Notes under the pieces: model-generated
What the model was told of the DNA's origin: nothing
The model's database searches: none
Seen by the model: only the letters and a program-made list of their open reading frames with translations
Made by a program: the position numbers and the translations under genes
Part shown: one piece after another, positions 40,727 through 53,589 of the stretch
How the letters are laid out: the number at the start of each line of letters is the position of its first letter
How positions within the stretch are numbered: position 1 is the first letter of the stretch
DNA from: Euglena gracilis
Lineage: Eukaryota > Euglenida > Euglenophyceae > Euglenales
Direction of reading: 5' to 3'
Assembly: GCA_039621445.1 (NCBI GenBank)
Contig: CP154956.1
Coordinates: 67,774,452 to 67,838,451, forward strand
Length of the DNA: 64,000 bases

Positions 40727-43700
40727 ATGGAGAAACGGAAGGGCAAGGAGAGACGAAGGCTGGCTTTTCACTCGCCCGGACAGGGTTACCAGCGGCCGGA
40801 AAATGAAGATTCTATCCCACCTGCGGATTCTGTCCCGGCTTCGCCTCGGCGTACACCGCGTCGTTCAGGTTGTTTTTTCTTCAGCCCTTGCGACTGTGTT
40901 CGACTGTGTGTTCGTACAGGGGATCATGTTTCGTCGCCAAGCGGCCAACTATCAGGTTTTCTCAATTTCATGCATTTCAGCTTTTCAGCATCAGATTGAG
41001 TCGAAGTCTAGTATGGGCCTCGGTTGATAACTTGTGAGATCAGGAAGTCCGATGTCAGATCCTCTGGGATTTGCAACACACATGGATTTGTCCACATGGG
41101 TGATGAGTTGTGATGGGTTGCAGAATGGCATGGCTGGGTGGTTGCCAGTGCGGTCATCAGCCAGCTGGCCTCAATGCGTGAAACTTGGGTTTCCAAAACT
41201 GCAAATTCAACCACCGAAACGGATTTTTTTTGGTTTCCTCACCCCTGAAAACCCTGAGGAGACCGCAAAGTTGTCTTCCAACTCCCCGTTTTGACAAAGT
41301 TACGCTCAAAGCTTGGAAAAAAAAAGTTAATCTTTGTGAATGTTTTGTGCAGCAGCATAGCATGGCTGGGTTGTTGAGATTGGTCCAGTTTGAGTTGTTG
41401 AGATGGGTCCAGTTTGCTGACGGACAATGAATAAACAGAGATAGGTCCAATTTGGTGGCAGACAAGTGGTTTCTTTTGAAAGAGAAGGTTTCAGTTTTCA
41501 GGTTTCAGCCAGGTTTCACTTTCATCATTCAATGTCATTTACTTATATATCCATTTTCTATCTTCCCTTTTGGTGCATCGTTTGTCTCTTTTTGAAAAAA
41601 ATCTTTTGGGCATTTTTTGAATCCTCACCAGCTCAAGACCCCTTTTTTTCAGGACGTGGATTGGAACAAAAACATCTCCCCCCCCCTTTGGAACCGGAAA
41701 AAAATTTAAATTTTCTGGCGCAGTGCGCCAGGGCGCAAATTCAGGTTTTTTTGCTTGGCCTACACTTGGCAATTTTCAGAGGGAAAAAGAGCTTACCGTG
41801 TGCCAAAGCCGCCAGCGGATTCCTCTTGACGGGTTGGTGGAGGGTTGACCACCCCCCCAACCCGTGCCAGGTAAATGTCCACCGAAACGGTCGAATGCAC
41901 CCATCTAGATGTGATCATTTCTTGCAACCAACATTCTCGCCGTCTGCTTTTCTTACCATTAAACCACTATGATCATGAAACCCACGGGTGCCCTGGGTTA
42001 CTACTTACTGGTGCGTAGGGGGGGGGTCGAACACCCCCAAGATTCCCGCACACCCTACGCGGAGGGGCACTTTATTGCCCCACCAGAGGACGGGGACAAG
42101 AGTGTGGTCCTCCGCCCCGCCCCCAAGAAGTTCCTCCTCGGTCAGCTCAGGACGTAGATAAAGCCTTTTTCCTGGTCGCCCTTTCGAATATTTAGGACAT
42201 TTTTTTCGAAAACGAAAAAGGAAAAACCAGCGCGGGAGAAGGGTGAATACCGTCAGCCGCATGGCAAACAAAAAAAGCCAGAAAAAAGACACGAAGAATC
42301 AGCTGATGTTTTATGTTTTGTGAGTGGCGAATTTGTGCATAACGTGGCGTGACAGTCTTGGAAACACCAATTGCACCGATTACGCTTCAATACCTGTGAC
42401 AAAGAGAGCATCAAAGGAGAAGGCTTTTTGGGGGGGGACCCTCTTCAGGGAAAGAACGAATATTGAAAATCAAGCAATGCAAATTTGTTCTTGAAAATCA
42501 AAACATTTTCCCCCTCCTTTTGGGGGGGAGCGGGTCCTCTGCCAAAAAAACAATCGTTGGCTCTTTTTGAAGAACTAATCAACCACAACCAGGGCTGTAC
42601 GGAAGGTGGTGAGGGGGGGGACCAACTACAGCACATGTGAAGAAAAATTTTGCAGAAACCCCCCCCCCCCGGAACCATAGTGGTTTGTTTGCTGACCCCC
42701 TCCCTCGGTGATGAGGACGTCACCCAAAATGCTCCAGAGGGTCCTGAGCCTGGTTCGGGAGGGGGGTCCTGAGCCTGGTCCAAGGGTATGTCAATTTTAT
42801 GCTTTTTCGAAGAATGTTTACAAGAAGCATATGAAAAAAAATACAAAGTATGTGTCCCCAACACACGTTCACAGGTTTCCAAGAGGTCAAACCTGCAGAG
42901 GCAGCCAACAGAGAGATGAACACCCAGAATTCGCGATCATCCGTTTCACCACCATCTGTTCGCCGAAGACTCTTTTCAGATGGTGTCTTTTTCATAATTT
43001 GCTGCCTTGCTGTTTTTTTTTTTTTGCAGACCCATCAGCTGCGTCATCTTCAAATACAACATTCATAGCCCGAACAGACACAACAGCAGGTAAGCTGTTG
43101 TATCGATTTGCAAAACACAGCAAAATATCACAGATGGTTTGCTATGGCCAGCGCAGCCATTATCACAAGAATCCTTGGATGTGTGCTCCCAATTGCTGCA
43201 GCTGGCTGCTCCTGAAGGCTGGGGAGCCATGATGTCACCCGCACCCCAAATTGTTGGTGTGACCCTGAGACTGCTGCACATCCCCTCCCTCCACATTTGT
43301 TCTTGACGCTGAAAAAAAAATTCAACAAATCAAACAATGGGATCAGGCCATTGTGGCCTGGGCTGGGGCGAAGGGGGGGGGGGGCAGGGAGGTCCCCTCC
43401 AAGGGAAAAAAATTGCTCAAAACTCACAGGTCTGGCAACATCAACACCATCATCAAATCTTTCGGTACTGCCACTGCCAATACACACTGCACAAGCTGGG
43501 GGACCAATGGCGTTCCCTTTTCCTGTGATTCCTGGTGTGCACTGTGACTGTGTGGTTCCTCCTCTGATTTGATTCACATAATACGGGAAAATGTTCCGCA
43601 TTCTGTAAACCCCCCTCCCAAATAACACCCCCCCCCTTCAGGGGCCGATTTCGAGCGCCCAAATAACCCCCCCCCCTGTTTTCCTTTGGTTTTCCATGTA

Positions 43701-44388
43701 AAAATAACACCCCCCCCCCCTGGGGCCCCAGTTCAGTTGCCCAAATAACACACCGGAGGGGGGGCATCATTTGGGTGGGGGGGTTAACATATCTTCATCA
43801 TTCTTTTTCCAAAATTTCATCCATGATAAATTGTGTCCCAAAAAATGTGTTGCTGCTCAGGGTCAGGGACAATAACATATCCAACCCCAATCAGGATTCT
43901 CATTCTTGCCTTCTTCTGCATTCTTGCTGACCAAAAAAATATTGTAAATATCTCTTTGAAAAAATGTTTATGCTCTCAGGTTTGGCAGCACCAACATTTC
44001 CACCCTTGACAGCACCAACATTTCCACCCTTGGCAGCACCAACATTTCCACCCTTGGCAGCACCAACATTTCCACCCTTGGCAGCAGCAACATTTCCACC
44101 CTCGGCGTTCCCCCCACTCATGTGGCCAATGCCACCGCTTCCCGTCCCCATTGTGCCAAATGGCAATCAGATTTTTTTTGAAGTAAAGCAAAAAGTGAAC
44201 AAAAACCACATGTGTTGAAAAAACCAACTAAAAAATCTGATTATCATGTGAGTGCAGTGAGTGGGGAACAGTCACTACTGCTTCCTGAAGAACGAGCAGC
44301 CCTACCACGAGTTTCTACGCGGTTGATTGAGCGTCCCGTTCCTATTTCTGTTCGGCAGGAAATATACATCTCTTTGCGTGCCCTGAAG
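40727..44388 (+). CDS. Helitron Rep/helicase, N-terminal low-complexity exons
   Basis: The first ATG after the terminus starts MEKRKGKERRRLAFHSPGQG (40727-40868). Later exons 42875-42982, 43030-43091, 43430-43534 and 43980-about 44180 join in phase 1. They give FQEVKPAEAANREMNTQNSR, PSAASSSNTTFIARTDTTAG, GLATSTPSSNLSVLPLPIHT and GLAAPTFPPLTAPTFPPL. The exon near 44271-44388 (LLLPEERAALPRVSTRLIER) probably follows. The composition is Ser/Pro/Ala-rich and disordered, as Helitron N-termini often are. Exons between 40869 and 42874 are uncertain; 40929-40958 may be one. Confidence 0.6.
43983..44103 (+). repeat. 24-base minisatellite inside an exon, about five copies
   Basis: TTGGCAGCACCAACATTTCC plus ACCC is repeated in frame, encoding the octapeptide LAAPTFPP. 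The unit differs by only one or two bases between copies, so expansion was recent. It lies in the Pro-rich N-terminal linker of the Helitron protein. Confidence 0.9.
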
Positions 44389-44848
44389 GTTGTGGGTTAA
44401 AGCTAAGAAAGCAGGTCTGCGAGAAATTGGGCTGCAGTGTGCAGGTGCTGGGCCTTCAACAACTGTTCAAAAAAAAACCAACCAACCAAAACCCAGTAAA
44501 GCTTCCCAATTGCAGCTGGGTTGGACCAAAATCATCATTGGCTGCTGCAAAAAAGTGATTGGAATAAAGAGATGTATAACAGCAGCGAGAACGTCGTCGT
44601 ACGGGGAGCATGCAATCGCTGGTCCTGCCTTGGAAAAACAACGCTTTCATGAAAATGTGCAGAGAACAAGAATCAAAATAGCTGAAAATACACATTAAAA
44701 TTATATACTTGAAAACCACATTCCGCCTCCTCCCCCTTTCTTTACCATAAAAAAAAATAGTTTTCTTAACTGCAAAAATTCCCAGAATTGTAAAATTCCC
44801 TGAAAATGCGACAACGTGAAAAATTAATGCCAATCGACTGCATGCAGG
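44389..44848. other. stretch between Helitron exons
   Basis: A possible exon at 44412-44480 and another at 44590-44698 (basic, resembling the Arg/Gln/Glu-rich Helitron N-terminus) could belong here, but their splice borders are not clear. Confidence 0.3.
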
Positions 44849-46495
44849 GGAGTCATGGTGCCCCATTTCGTACGTTGCCTGGTGAAGATTTGTCCTTCAT
44901 CAATCCATCCAACGTGGGTCGAATGGGTGAGGTTGTTTGCGGATTTTGTGCATAGGGGATTTCTGAAATATACAAAATTGAAAACCAAATTTTCAAAAAT
45001 TTTGAATTGTTTGTTGGATTTTTGGGATCCATTTGAAATGTGGATTTCTCAGAAAAATGCTGCAAATGTGAATGCAAAACTCTTCTTTCTGGTTGATTCC
45101 GCTGGTTAATTCTGTCCTCAAAAGAGATTTTATTTTTGATAGCAATGATAAAAATGTCTTTTTTTGGGTGAAATCCCCTACTGACAAGGCAAAGAGGTTT
45201 AAAAAAGAACCCAAAGGGCTGTGCTGCAGATCAGGAGATGTGGAACTACCATTGTTACAGAGGCCTCCCACACTTCTGGCACGACTGTGGACAGGGATGA
45301 ACCCACCCATGCCATTGACAAGAACATCAGCTTTTGAGTTCTACTCGGGTAATTTTCGATGACCCTTGGGCCCAGGGTCAGGTTATGAGCAACTACGGGG
45401 TGGGGGGGTCCAGCTCAGAGGCAGGAAAAAGGCTGCTGACTGGAAATAAATTTCATTGATGGGAAAAGGGGGGGTTCAGGGAAAAAGGCTCCTGGCTGGA
45501 ATAAGGCTGATGGCTCGCTGGATCCCCCCACCCCTGTTGAATATCCTTGCATCCATTGGGTTGTTTCCTCATTGGCTGGACCTCCCTCCCCGAGTTTAAA
45601 CCTCAAACTCGCAGGGGTTTAAATAATACATTTATAATCCAAAACATTGCACATATATCATATAAAACACTTCATAAGGAAAATATTCGTGTGCAAAAAA
45701 ATGTCAGTGGTTTGCAGGCAAGGGCAAGAGCATTTCGGCAGCATGCACGTGCGTACAATGGGGCTCTGAATCTGGCTTCATTGTATGCCAAGGTGGACAA
45801 ACCCTTCAGAGATGGGGTACAGGCTTTTCGGATCAATGGGTTGGTTCATTTTCGCATGGGCAGTTTATTCCCTCCCAACCAGGCTTGAAAACAATCAGAA
45901 TTCAACCCGGTGAGGAATACTTTTTTATCGCTTTACAAAAAAGCGATTCTGGCCACATTGCAGAGCAGCATAAACAAACAAACCTCTCTTTCATTACTTG
46001 AATTCAATACTTCCGTTGCAGCATTTGCACTTCCCGCAGCACTTCTTGCACTTCTGTTGCAGCACACGCACTGCACTTGCACTTGCTGTGGAGATAAAAC
46101 AAATAAAACAGACTGAGGGGTAGAGAGAATTTCTCAACCCAGGTCAGCACAAACCCCTGGAGAGGGGTTGCAAAAAAAACACCAATTCAAAAACATCCCA
46201 AACCTTCTTTCGGATTTTTTTTGCATTCTTGAAAAGATATGTGATTCTTATTTATTTAGCTGCTGGACCACCCACCCTCTCCCCCATACCCCTGAAATAT
46301 CGAGCCTGCCATGGATGGAGTACCTCCAGCATGTGCTCAATTATACATTTTGGACACCCAAATGCAAGCCACTGCCCGTGGAGCTCTTCACTTCTGCGAA
46401 AACTTGGATGCGGAGTTGTTGTCTGCTTTGGCCCAAATGCTGACAAGAGAAAATCCATTTGTGCAGCTGGTTCGACAAGCAGCAGATCTTACAAG
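44849..46495 (+). CDS. Helitron-like N-terminal domain exons
   Basis: Exon about 44849-44943 reads NVGRMGEVCGFCA, the zinc-binding LGRMD..C..C start of Helitron proteins. About 45195-45350 gives KGLCCRSGDVELPLLQRPPT, and 45717-45888 reads HARAYNGALNLASLYAKVD and FRINGLVHFRMGSLFPPN. About 46312-46494 reads CAQLYILDTQMQATARGA and MLTRENPFVQLVRQA. These blocks appear in this order in Helitron Rep/helicases. After PPNQA the frame meets a TGA (45886-45888) before any GT, so either a non-GT donor or a nonsense mutation lies here. Confidence 0.8.
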
Positions 46496-47530
46496 GTTGC
46501 TTTGCTGAAATTTTTGAGCAGGAATTTCAGGGCTCGTTGTGGTGAGACAAGATCAATGCACGCTCGCCACATATTGAACTTTCTCTTTTTTTGTGTATGG
46601 GACATGAACATAGATTCAGTTGGTGACCCCGGGAACAGGGGGTGCTTTTCCCCAGGCCAAAACCCACTGCTACTGTTTTGGAAAATCCACTGACCTAAGG
46701 GTTCATCAACCATTGACCTGACGACAATTAGCACCGAATGAGGCTCCAGTGGGCCCAACCCACCCCCACTCTTGAAACCCCCCCTCAGGGGTCAAAACTT
46801 TGAATGAATCTATGGAGGATGTCCGGATACTCTAAATTGCCCTTGTAGAAAGACACCCTTGCATTGACTGTCCCAAACCTTGTGCTACGCATCACTGGAA
46901 ATACAACGCACGACCGTCGGCGATACAATCGGCCAACTGCCCAAGAAATTGGTGCTTTTATTCCTGATTAGGGACACTTCTGACAGCAACTGCGGTTATC
47001 TTTCATAAATGCAAATAACAAATCCCATTTTTTCAACCTTTTGGGTGGATGCGAGATGGTCCAATGATACCAGAAGACATTTTTTTCCCTGACATGCGCC
47101 TGTTTTCGGCCAGATGTTGTGAATTTCCCCTCAATTTTTTTTGTATTTCCACCATACCATTGCTTAGCGACCTCCGGGGGGGGGGGTCACTTTCACTCTG
47201 AAAAAACCACTTGGTCACTTTTTCTCAAAAAACCAGTCAGAAAGTTTACCCCCCCCGGGGGGATCGGCCACTTTTGAATGAGGAGGAGGAGGAGGCAATG
47301 AACATTGTCTGAGAAAATTAAAAAAATTTCTGGCGCCTTTGGCGCCAGGCCAGCCACTTTTTCATTTTCGGGCTTACCCCACTCCCAGGGGGGGGTCTTG
47401 GCCAGAAAACCAGTCAAGTCACTCTGAAAAACTCAGTCCAGGGGGGGGAGATGTGAAGCAATGGTACAATTATCACTTTACATAGCCGAATAAAATATGG
47501 AATATTCAATGAAGTCACTCTGTCACTGAT
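46496..47530. other. long intron of the Helitron gene
   Basis: This 1-kb gap between coding blocks contains the MITE at 47153-47468 and no further coding signal. Confidence 0.6.
47153..47468. mobile_element. MITE of the CAGTCAGTCACTT family, copy 2
   Basis: It starts CATACCATTGCTTAGCGACC and ends GAAGCAATGGTA, with internal CACTCTGAAAAA, CAGTCA and a CTGGCGCCTTTGGCGCCAGG hairpin (about 47331-47350). No target duplication was found. It lies in a Helitron intron. Confidence 0.7.
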
Positions 47531-47532
47531 GC

Positions 47533-49430
47533 GGAGGCAGACATTGCACGTACCCCACGTGCCATTGTTGTCGAAGTGCGCGGACAAGAAAGAAAACTGA
47601 AATTCATCAATGAATTCAATGCCGCATACGACCCACTGCACTTCGTTTTGTTATTTCCTCGTGGAGAACTTGGTTGGACACCAGGCATTTCAGCCATACA
47701 ATTTTTGCCATATTTTAGAGGATTTTCACCAGCCCTCCCAAAAAAAACTATCCCTCTCATCACGAGCTTTATATATGTTAAAGATAGAAGGACTCCAAGA
47801 TGCAAAAAAAAGCCATACATTTTGTGCATATGTTCATCTCCATATGGACTGATTGATGCCAATTATTGCAAAAAACAATTGTACAATCATCACATATATG
47901 TGTATATCACTTTGATTAACAAATTGTATGCTTCCAATCCGGCAATCCACAGAGCCACCACCAGTGAATGAGAACCTCCTGGAGGCTATGCCATTGGAAG
48001 AGGTTGTGGAGGAGCACGACAAACAAATCACGATTCGTGACTTCATGGCATACTACATGATGGTGCGCAGCAGGGCATTTTTGTAACATACATCAAAAAT
48101 TGACAATGCGAATAATTTGGGAAATATTCAACCTCACATATGCATTGAGCACATTCTGTTCGAGTTTAGCTTTAAAAAAAAATAACCCAAAACTGCTGCT
48201 TTTTTTCTCTTTTCTCTTTTCAATACGCAAACAAATTGCCTCTACCACAAAAAAAATATCAAAATAAGGTTGGGCTTTGTGGTTTTGACAAAAAAAGCCT
48301 TCCGTTGATGCATCGTCCAGCTTTTTGCACCTGGCAGAAGCTTTGTATGAAGAATGGCTCGTTGTGCAATGGGCAAAAGTTGAACAACAAAAATTATTGT
48401 TTTACAAATTCAATCAGAAGAAAATCCGGGCTGAGGTGTACAGCCAGGTGAGCACCCAAGTCAGCATGGGGACGCAAAGTGCAAGGGGTGTACAGGGTGT
48501 GACATGTTTGCAGATTCTTCCAAATATGTTCCAGGTCTTTCATCCACCAACCCTTTCTCCAGAATCAAACCAGACAAACATTTTGCATCTTCAATTCACA
48601 CCCTGTTTTTGTGGGCCGACGCATTGTCCTTCCAAGCAGCTTCGTGGGTGGCCCACGTTACATGATGCAGCTGTATCAAGATGGCATGGCCAAGGTTTGA
48701 TGTCAAGGTGGCGCAGAAAATTTTTTCTATTGCAGGCACCCACCCATGTTCCCTCTACCCTGGTGGATGGGAAGACAGGTGCTGGCTGGCTGCCCCCGGA
48801 TGGTGTCCATGAATGGGAAACTGAACTCCACTGTGGGGAGAAAAAATAATTTAAGCCCCAAATTGACACCCCCTTCCTGCACATTCGAGCCTTGCATATG
48901 GCCATTGCCCGTACCCTTGGCAAAGCTGACTTGTTCATCACGTTCACTACACACAGGATGCTGCAGAGAACAACTGCCTTTGAGGCACCCCCCAAAAGAG
49001 ATTAAAAAAAATCTTTTTTGGATGCCAGAGTGGTTTTCAGTGTTCAGACAACGTTTGGCCATGTACCCTACCTCTGCAGGGACAAATAGGAAGCATTGAG
49101 AGGGGGGCCTTTTTATTCGCTGTTTTTCTGAGTTCATATCCAATCCATGTTGGTCCATATGGGTAAAACAATTTGAAATTTTTGTGTGCTATCAAATAAA
49201 TAGCCCACATCATCCTTTTGCTAAACCCAAAATGGCCTGAACTACAAGCCTCTCTACCTACAGGTCAACACGGAACCCATCGATACGACGTCATCTCCCG
49301 TATCTTCAACCTGAAGCTGCAGGAGATGATGCACGACATTCGGAACGGTCTTTTGGGTCCAACTGCAGGCCATCTATTTGTTGTTGAGTGGCAAAAAAGA
49401 GGGTTGCCGCATGCGCATATTCTGCCCAAG
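47533..49430 (+). CDS. Helitron Rep nuclease, first part with HUH motif
   Basis: Blocks in order: ARTPRAIVVEVRG with FNAAYDPLHFVLLFPRGELG (about 47530-47680), ITIRDFMAYYMM (about 47969-48060), YEEWLVVQWAKVEQQKLLFY (48338-48447, donor GTGAGC), VGRRIVLPSSFVGGPRYMMQ (48562-48697), ARTLGKADLFITFTT (about 48880-48955), then NPKWPELQ, VISRIFNLKLQEMMHDI and VVEWQKRGLPHAHIL (about 49218-49430). HAH at 49410-49418 is the HUH metal-binding motif of rolling-circle replication nucleases. The segment would nick and transfer single-stranded DNA together with the tyrosines further on. Six or more exons are needed to assemble it. Confidence 0.88.
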
Positions 49431-51284
49431 GATTTCATAAAACTGCAAATCAAAAAAATCGTGAAAAGCGTGAAAAGCCACAAAAATGGTTTTTTTTGCC
49501 AATCAAATGGTGGACTTTTTGGCCAAAAACCACTGAAAAACCAGTCACCTACCGGGGGGGGGGGCAGTGACCAAATGATTATATGGTGTGGCTGCCCAAA
49601 GTAGGGTACCCCCCACACCCCACTCCCCCCCCCTGGTTTTTCAGAACAAGACTGGTCCATTTTGGAGGAGGAAAGGCAACCTCCCTCTCCAAGTCGATAA
49701 TTATTATATGGCAGAGTTACCCCAGAGTACATTGAGTTACCACAGAGTTGCACAGAAAACCATCATGCCTCTTAGAGCCGTCTAAGACATCGGCTCTGGT
49801 TTGACAATGTCGCTTTGAGGCGGTTGAGGGTTTTACCAATTCTGTTTTGTGTGAAGAAGGCCAAAATTTTAAAATCATTTCTACCCGCAAGACGGGTAGA
49901 TGGGTTTTTGTCAATTCGAAATGTGAAAATTGGCGGGTTGTAATCAAATTTTCAAAAGTCAGACAAAAAGTTTATTTCTGAAATACTGAATTTTTATTTG
50001 GTGTCAATCTGGAATCAAAAGGAAAATAGACTGGCCGTGATTTTTTTTTTGGCACGACAGTCTGACCCCAGTCCCAGTTGGTTTGACAGTTGGACATAAA
50101 TTTCAAAACCAACAATAACAACAATTCTTTCAAAAAAATGAAATCCTTTTTCTGGTGTTTTTCGAGCCTGCACACAAACTATTGCGACCTGAAGATTATG
50201 ACTCAGTTGTTTGTGCAGAAATCCCAAATCAGGGGTTTGTGGAGATTCAAGACGTTGTGGGGGGAAATGGAATCTAATGTTTTGGGTTGAATATTATCAG
50301 GGTGGACTCAGGAACCAAAATATATGTTAAACTGTTCTAAACCGCTGTCAAACATGTGGTGTCCAAACCATAAAATTTTATTTTTGGCATAAAACATTTT
50401 AGAAACATTCTCTGCAGAATGTTGGTTGGTGGGAAATATTTAACAAACCCCTGTGATTGATGCTGATGATGAACCTGAGCTGGAACAACTGGTGATGGAG
50501 CTCATGGTCAGGGAATTTCTTAAAGACCTCCCTCACTCAAGGCTCCAGCTGGCTGGTTGGAAAAGAGCTGGCAACCCGCAGGAGGGTGGGGGTCCAGGTG
50601 GGTAGGTCTCACCAAAGTCTCACCAGTTGCCAAATTCAACCCAGCTGGCACCATAAAATTTTTTACCGACCCACAGGGGTGGGGAGACGGGTCACTCCAC
50701 TTTTTTAAACCCCAGTCAGTCAGTCATTTTCAAAAAACCAGCCAGTCACCCCCCCCCCCGGGGGTCGGCCACTCAGAAAAACGGCCACTTTCTAGTCACT
50801 TTGGGCCATTTTAAGCCCAAAAAATTTTCTGGCGCAGGGGTCACTCAAGCCACTTTTGTCCACTCCTGGCCGCCCCCCCTCGGGGGGGGGGGGAGGGGGC
50901 CGGGCCAAAAACCAGTCAGTCACTCTGAAAAAACCAGTCACCCACCCCCCTGGGGGGGGGGGGTCAGTGCTCAAGCAATTGCCTGGCTGGCACCCTGAAA
51001 CAGGCAAAAAAAAGCAAAGCCACCTGGGTCGGATTTGTTCGGTCAAATTTCAGGTGAAAGCTTCAAGAAAAATAGATGTACATGTAATGTATAATTTTTC
51101 ACGTGTATGTATGTATAATATACATACATATACTGGCCATTTTGGACCCCCTTTTCCGACATTTTCGATTCGGCCTGGCTTTGCCAGGCTGCAAAAAACT
51201 TTATCACCAGGTGGAGTGGTGTTACCCAGCTGGAAGGCATTGGCAGACCACCTCCCTGGGGTCTGCCTTTGGAAATTCCCTGCT
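49431..51284. other. intron region of the Helitron gene with MITE insertions
   Basis: CAGTCACCTACC and GGGCAGTGACC at 49480-49610 look like a short relative of the CAGTCA family, and a full relative lies at 50652-50985. Between them (49620-50640) is AT-rich DNA without supported exons. Confidence 0.55.
50652..50985. mobile_element. MITE of the CAGTCAGTCACTT family, copy 3
   Basis: It runs from CATAAAATTTTTTACCGACC to GCTCAAGCAATTGCCTG. GCTGGCAC is duplicated on both sides (50644-50651, 50986-50993; a further C also matches). The interior contains CAGTCAGTCA, CACTTTTGTCCACTCCTGGCC and G/C runs. It is closely similar to 58011-58329. Confidence 0.85.
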
Positions 51285-53292
51285 TGCGATTCATGTTCCT
51301 TGCGTTGGTTACAACCACTCTGCGAAATGCATCCAGAACGGGCGTTGCACAAGCAAGTTTCCTCGCAAACAGGGTTGCAAACCTCTTTCTTTCAGGCCTT
51401 CTGGTCTTCAGGCCTTCTGTTTTCCTTTCAAGCCTTCTGTTTCTGGTTTTGAATACTGTCCTCGGACCTGAAAGCGACAAAACTGAAATACTTCAAAACA
51501 TCTGTGTAAAACATCTGTTCAAAACAAAGTGTGCAATAACAAATCTGGCAAATCTCCATCCTACAGGTCCAATACTTCTCACCCCATTCTTGATTTGTGA
51601 TGACATTTGGCAATTCTGGCAAAGAACCTCGACAAGAAACAACGGATGATGAAGATGGTTATCCTTTGTACCGCAGGCGTTGCAAAGCAAAGCATCGCTA
51701 TAAAAATGGCATTATGGTGGACGACTGCTGGGTTGTGTGCAGGCATTGATTAAATATATCTGCTCGGTCCTTTGAACGAGCAAATGATGTTCGAAAGAAA
51801 ATTTTAAAATCACATTGGAGGATAAACATCCAATGGCAGCAAATATAAATATATAGCAATGCAAAATGGCCAAAATTAGTCAGGGGGAGGAGTGACGGGT
51901 CAGTGAAAAAAAAATGGTTGTGTGCCCCCCTGTTGGAGGGGGTTGTTCTTCTTCCAAAAAATCAAATCAATCCGTGATTGCACCATACAACCGTGCTCTT
52001 CTTTGCAAATATCAATCACACATTAATGTGGAAGTATGCAGTACATTATATGCCGTGAAATACTTGCACAAATACATCTACAAAGGTGGAAACCAAACCA
52101 TTGCTCCGAACCGTCTTCATTTTCCAAGCGAATTGGATTTTTGGATATCACTTTTGACAGATTCCCTTTGGTGAAATCCCCTGAATAATGATCCCAAAGG
52201 TCAGGGGTTAATGTGTTTCCTCATGTTTGTTGCACCAAACATTCTCCTCAAAATACACTGTTCCGGAGGGAACTTGATGATTCCCCCAAAGGTGTGCGGC
52301 AGAGGGGGGGTATTATTTGGCAGGCGAAATCGTCTGCCATGAAAAGCAACGGTTTTGTCACGATCGAGCTGAAGTGGAGCTTGCGGACGTTTCTGAGGCA
52401 CAGCAGACAGAATCCGAAATCAAAGATGAAATTCGTCAGTACCAAGTGGGGCGGTATGTCTCAACAAGTGAGGCAGTTTGGCGAGCACTGATGTTCAAAT
52501 TGCATCACACTCTGGGTGGGTTATTGCTTCCTGGGGAAGTGGGACAGCACCCCCCCTCCGGGGCAGGCTTTTGCTTAAGGACCCGGGGGGGGGGGTACTG
52601 GCTAGCCAATCGGCTAGACACTGGAAAAAGTGGACTAGCTAGGCCCCCCTCCCCCCCCAGGCTGGGGGGGAGGTCCGGGGGTCCCCGAACTGGAAAAAAA
52701 ATGAGGTTTTTAATAAGTTTTTGGCTGATTTTGTTACAAAAATTCCCAAAAATGGCCAAAAACGGGCATTTTTGGCCATTTTTGGGGGTCCCAAAAAAAA
52801 TTTTCAGCGCTTCGCGCCGGTCACTGGAAAAAAATTTTCCACTAGCTAGCCCTGCTAGCAGACCCCCCCCCGGGGGGGGGTCTGCTAGAAAACCCACTAG
52901 CCAAATTTGGACTAGCTGCAGTCCAGCCCCCCCCCCCCCCGGGGGGTACTGCAATCCCTTAAGCAAATGCCTGCTCCGGGGGTCTGATGGCCTGGAGTTT
53001 TGGGGGGGGTTGAATATGAATCAACTGCAATGTCGATTTCATTTCCGAGAGATTGTTTGGACAATGCTCAAAACTTGCCCAGCCACGAACAAGCCAAGTG
53101 TGATTCGTTTACCTGTACACCTGCCTGGTGAACAAACTGTGACATTTGATGAGTATGAAGGCTTGGCAGAAGTTGAGCAACGTGCTGGACAAACAATGCT
53201 CACCAGGCTGCTCATGGAAATTTCCGTCTCATTTACTGCAAAGAGATTAGCACGCTGTCCTGTTTATGTTTGCCTAACAAAGAGAGAATGAA
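51285..53292 (+). CDS. Helitron Rep nuclease, second part with the two catalytic tyrosines
   Basis: Exon about 51285-51372 reads HVPCVGYNHSAKCIQNGRCT. About 51630-51740 reads ETTDDEDGYPLYRRRCK and IMVDDCWVV. About 51975-52095 reads YNRALLCKYQSHINVEVCS and AVKYLHKYIYKGG. About 52340-52510 reads IKDEIRQYQVGRYVSTSEAV. About 53030-53280 reads KPSVIRLPVHLPGEQTVTF. YLHKY (tyrosines at 52061-52063 and 52073-52075) is the Y2 active site that forms covalent links to DNA. Cys/His pairs of the zinc-binding insertion are visible. A 410-base MITE interrupts the last gap. Confidence 0.88.
52564..52973. mobile_element. hAT-type MITE, CAGGCTTTTGCTTAAGG family
   Basis: The ends CAGGCTTTTGCTTAAGG and CCTTAAGCAAATGCCTG are inverted with one mismatch. 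CTCCGGGG is duplicated exactly (52556-52563, 52974-52981). The interior repeats TGGACTAGCTAG and has a CAGCGCTTCGCGCCGG hairpin. A degraded relative lies near 16125-16275. It sits between two Helitron Rep exons. Confidence 0.92.
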
Positions 53293-53589
53293 AATTTGCT
53301 CTCTCCTTTGCCGAATGACCAGGTTTCTGCAACCCCTGACTGAGGGGGGGGGGGTCGTACGACCAAATGCAAAAAAAAACTTGTATTTCCCAGGTCACCT
53401 ACAACCCCAACTGGGAGGGTCGTCATATGCACAACCTGATCTGCAACTCCTGACCAGGGTGTGGACGTGATTTAGGGGTGATCATTGGGCAAGGGGGGGA
53501 ATAAATCCTGTTTCCTGGGTTTCCACAAACTATGCCCTTCAACGAGGCAAAATTTCTGCAAAAAAACTTCAGACAATGCAACACAAAAA

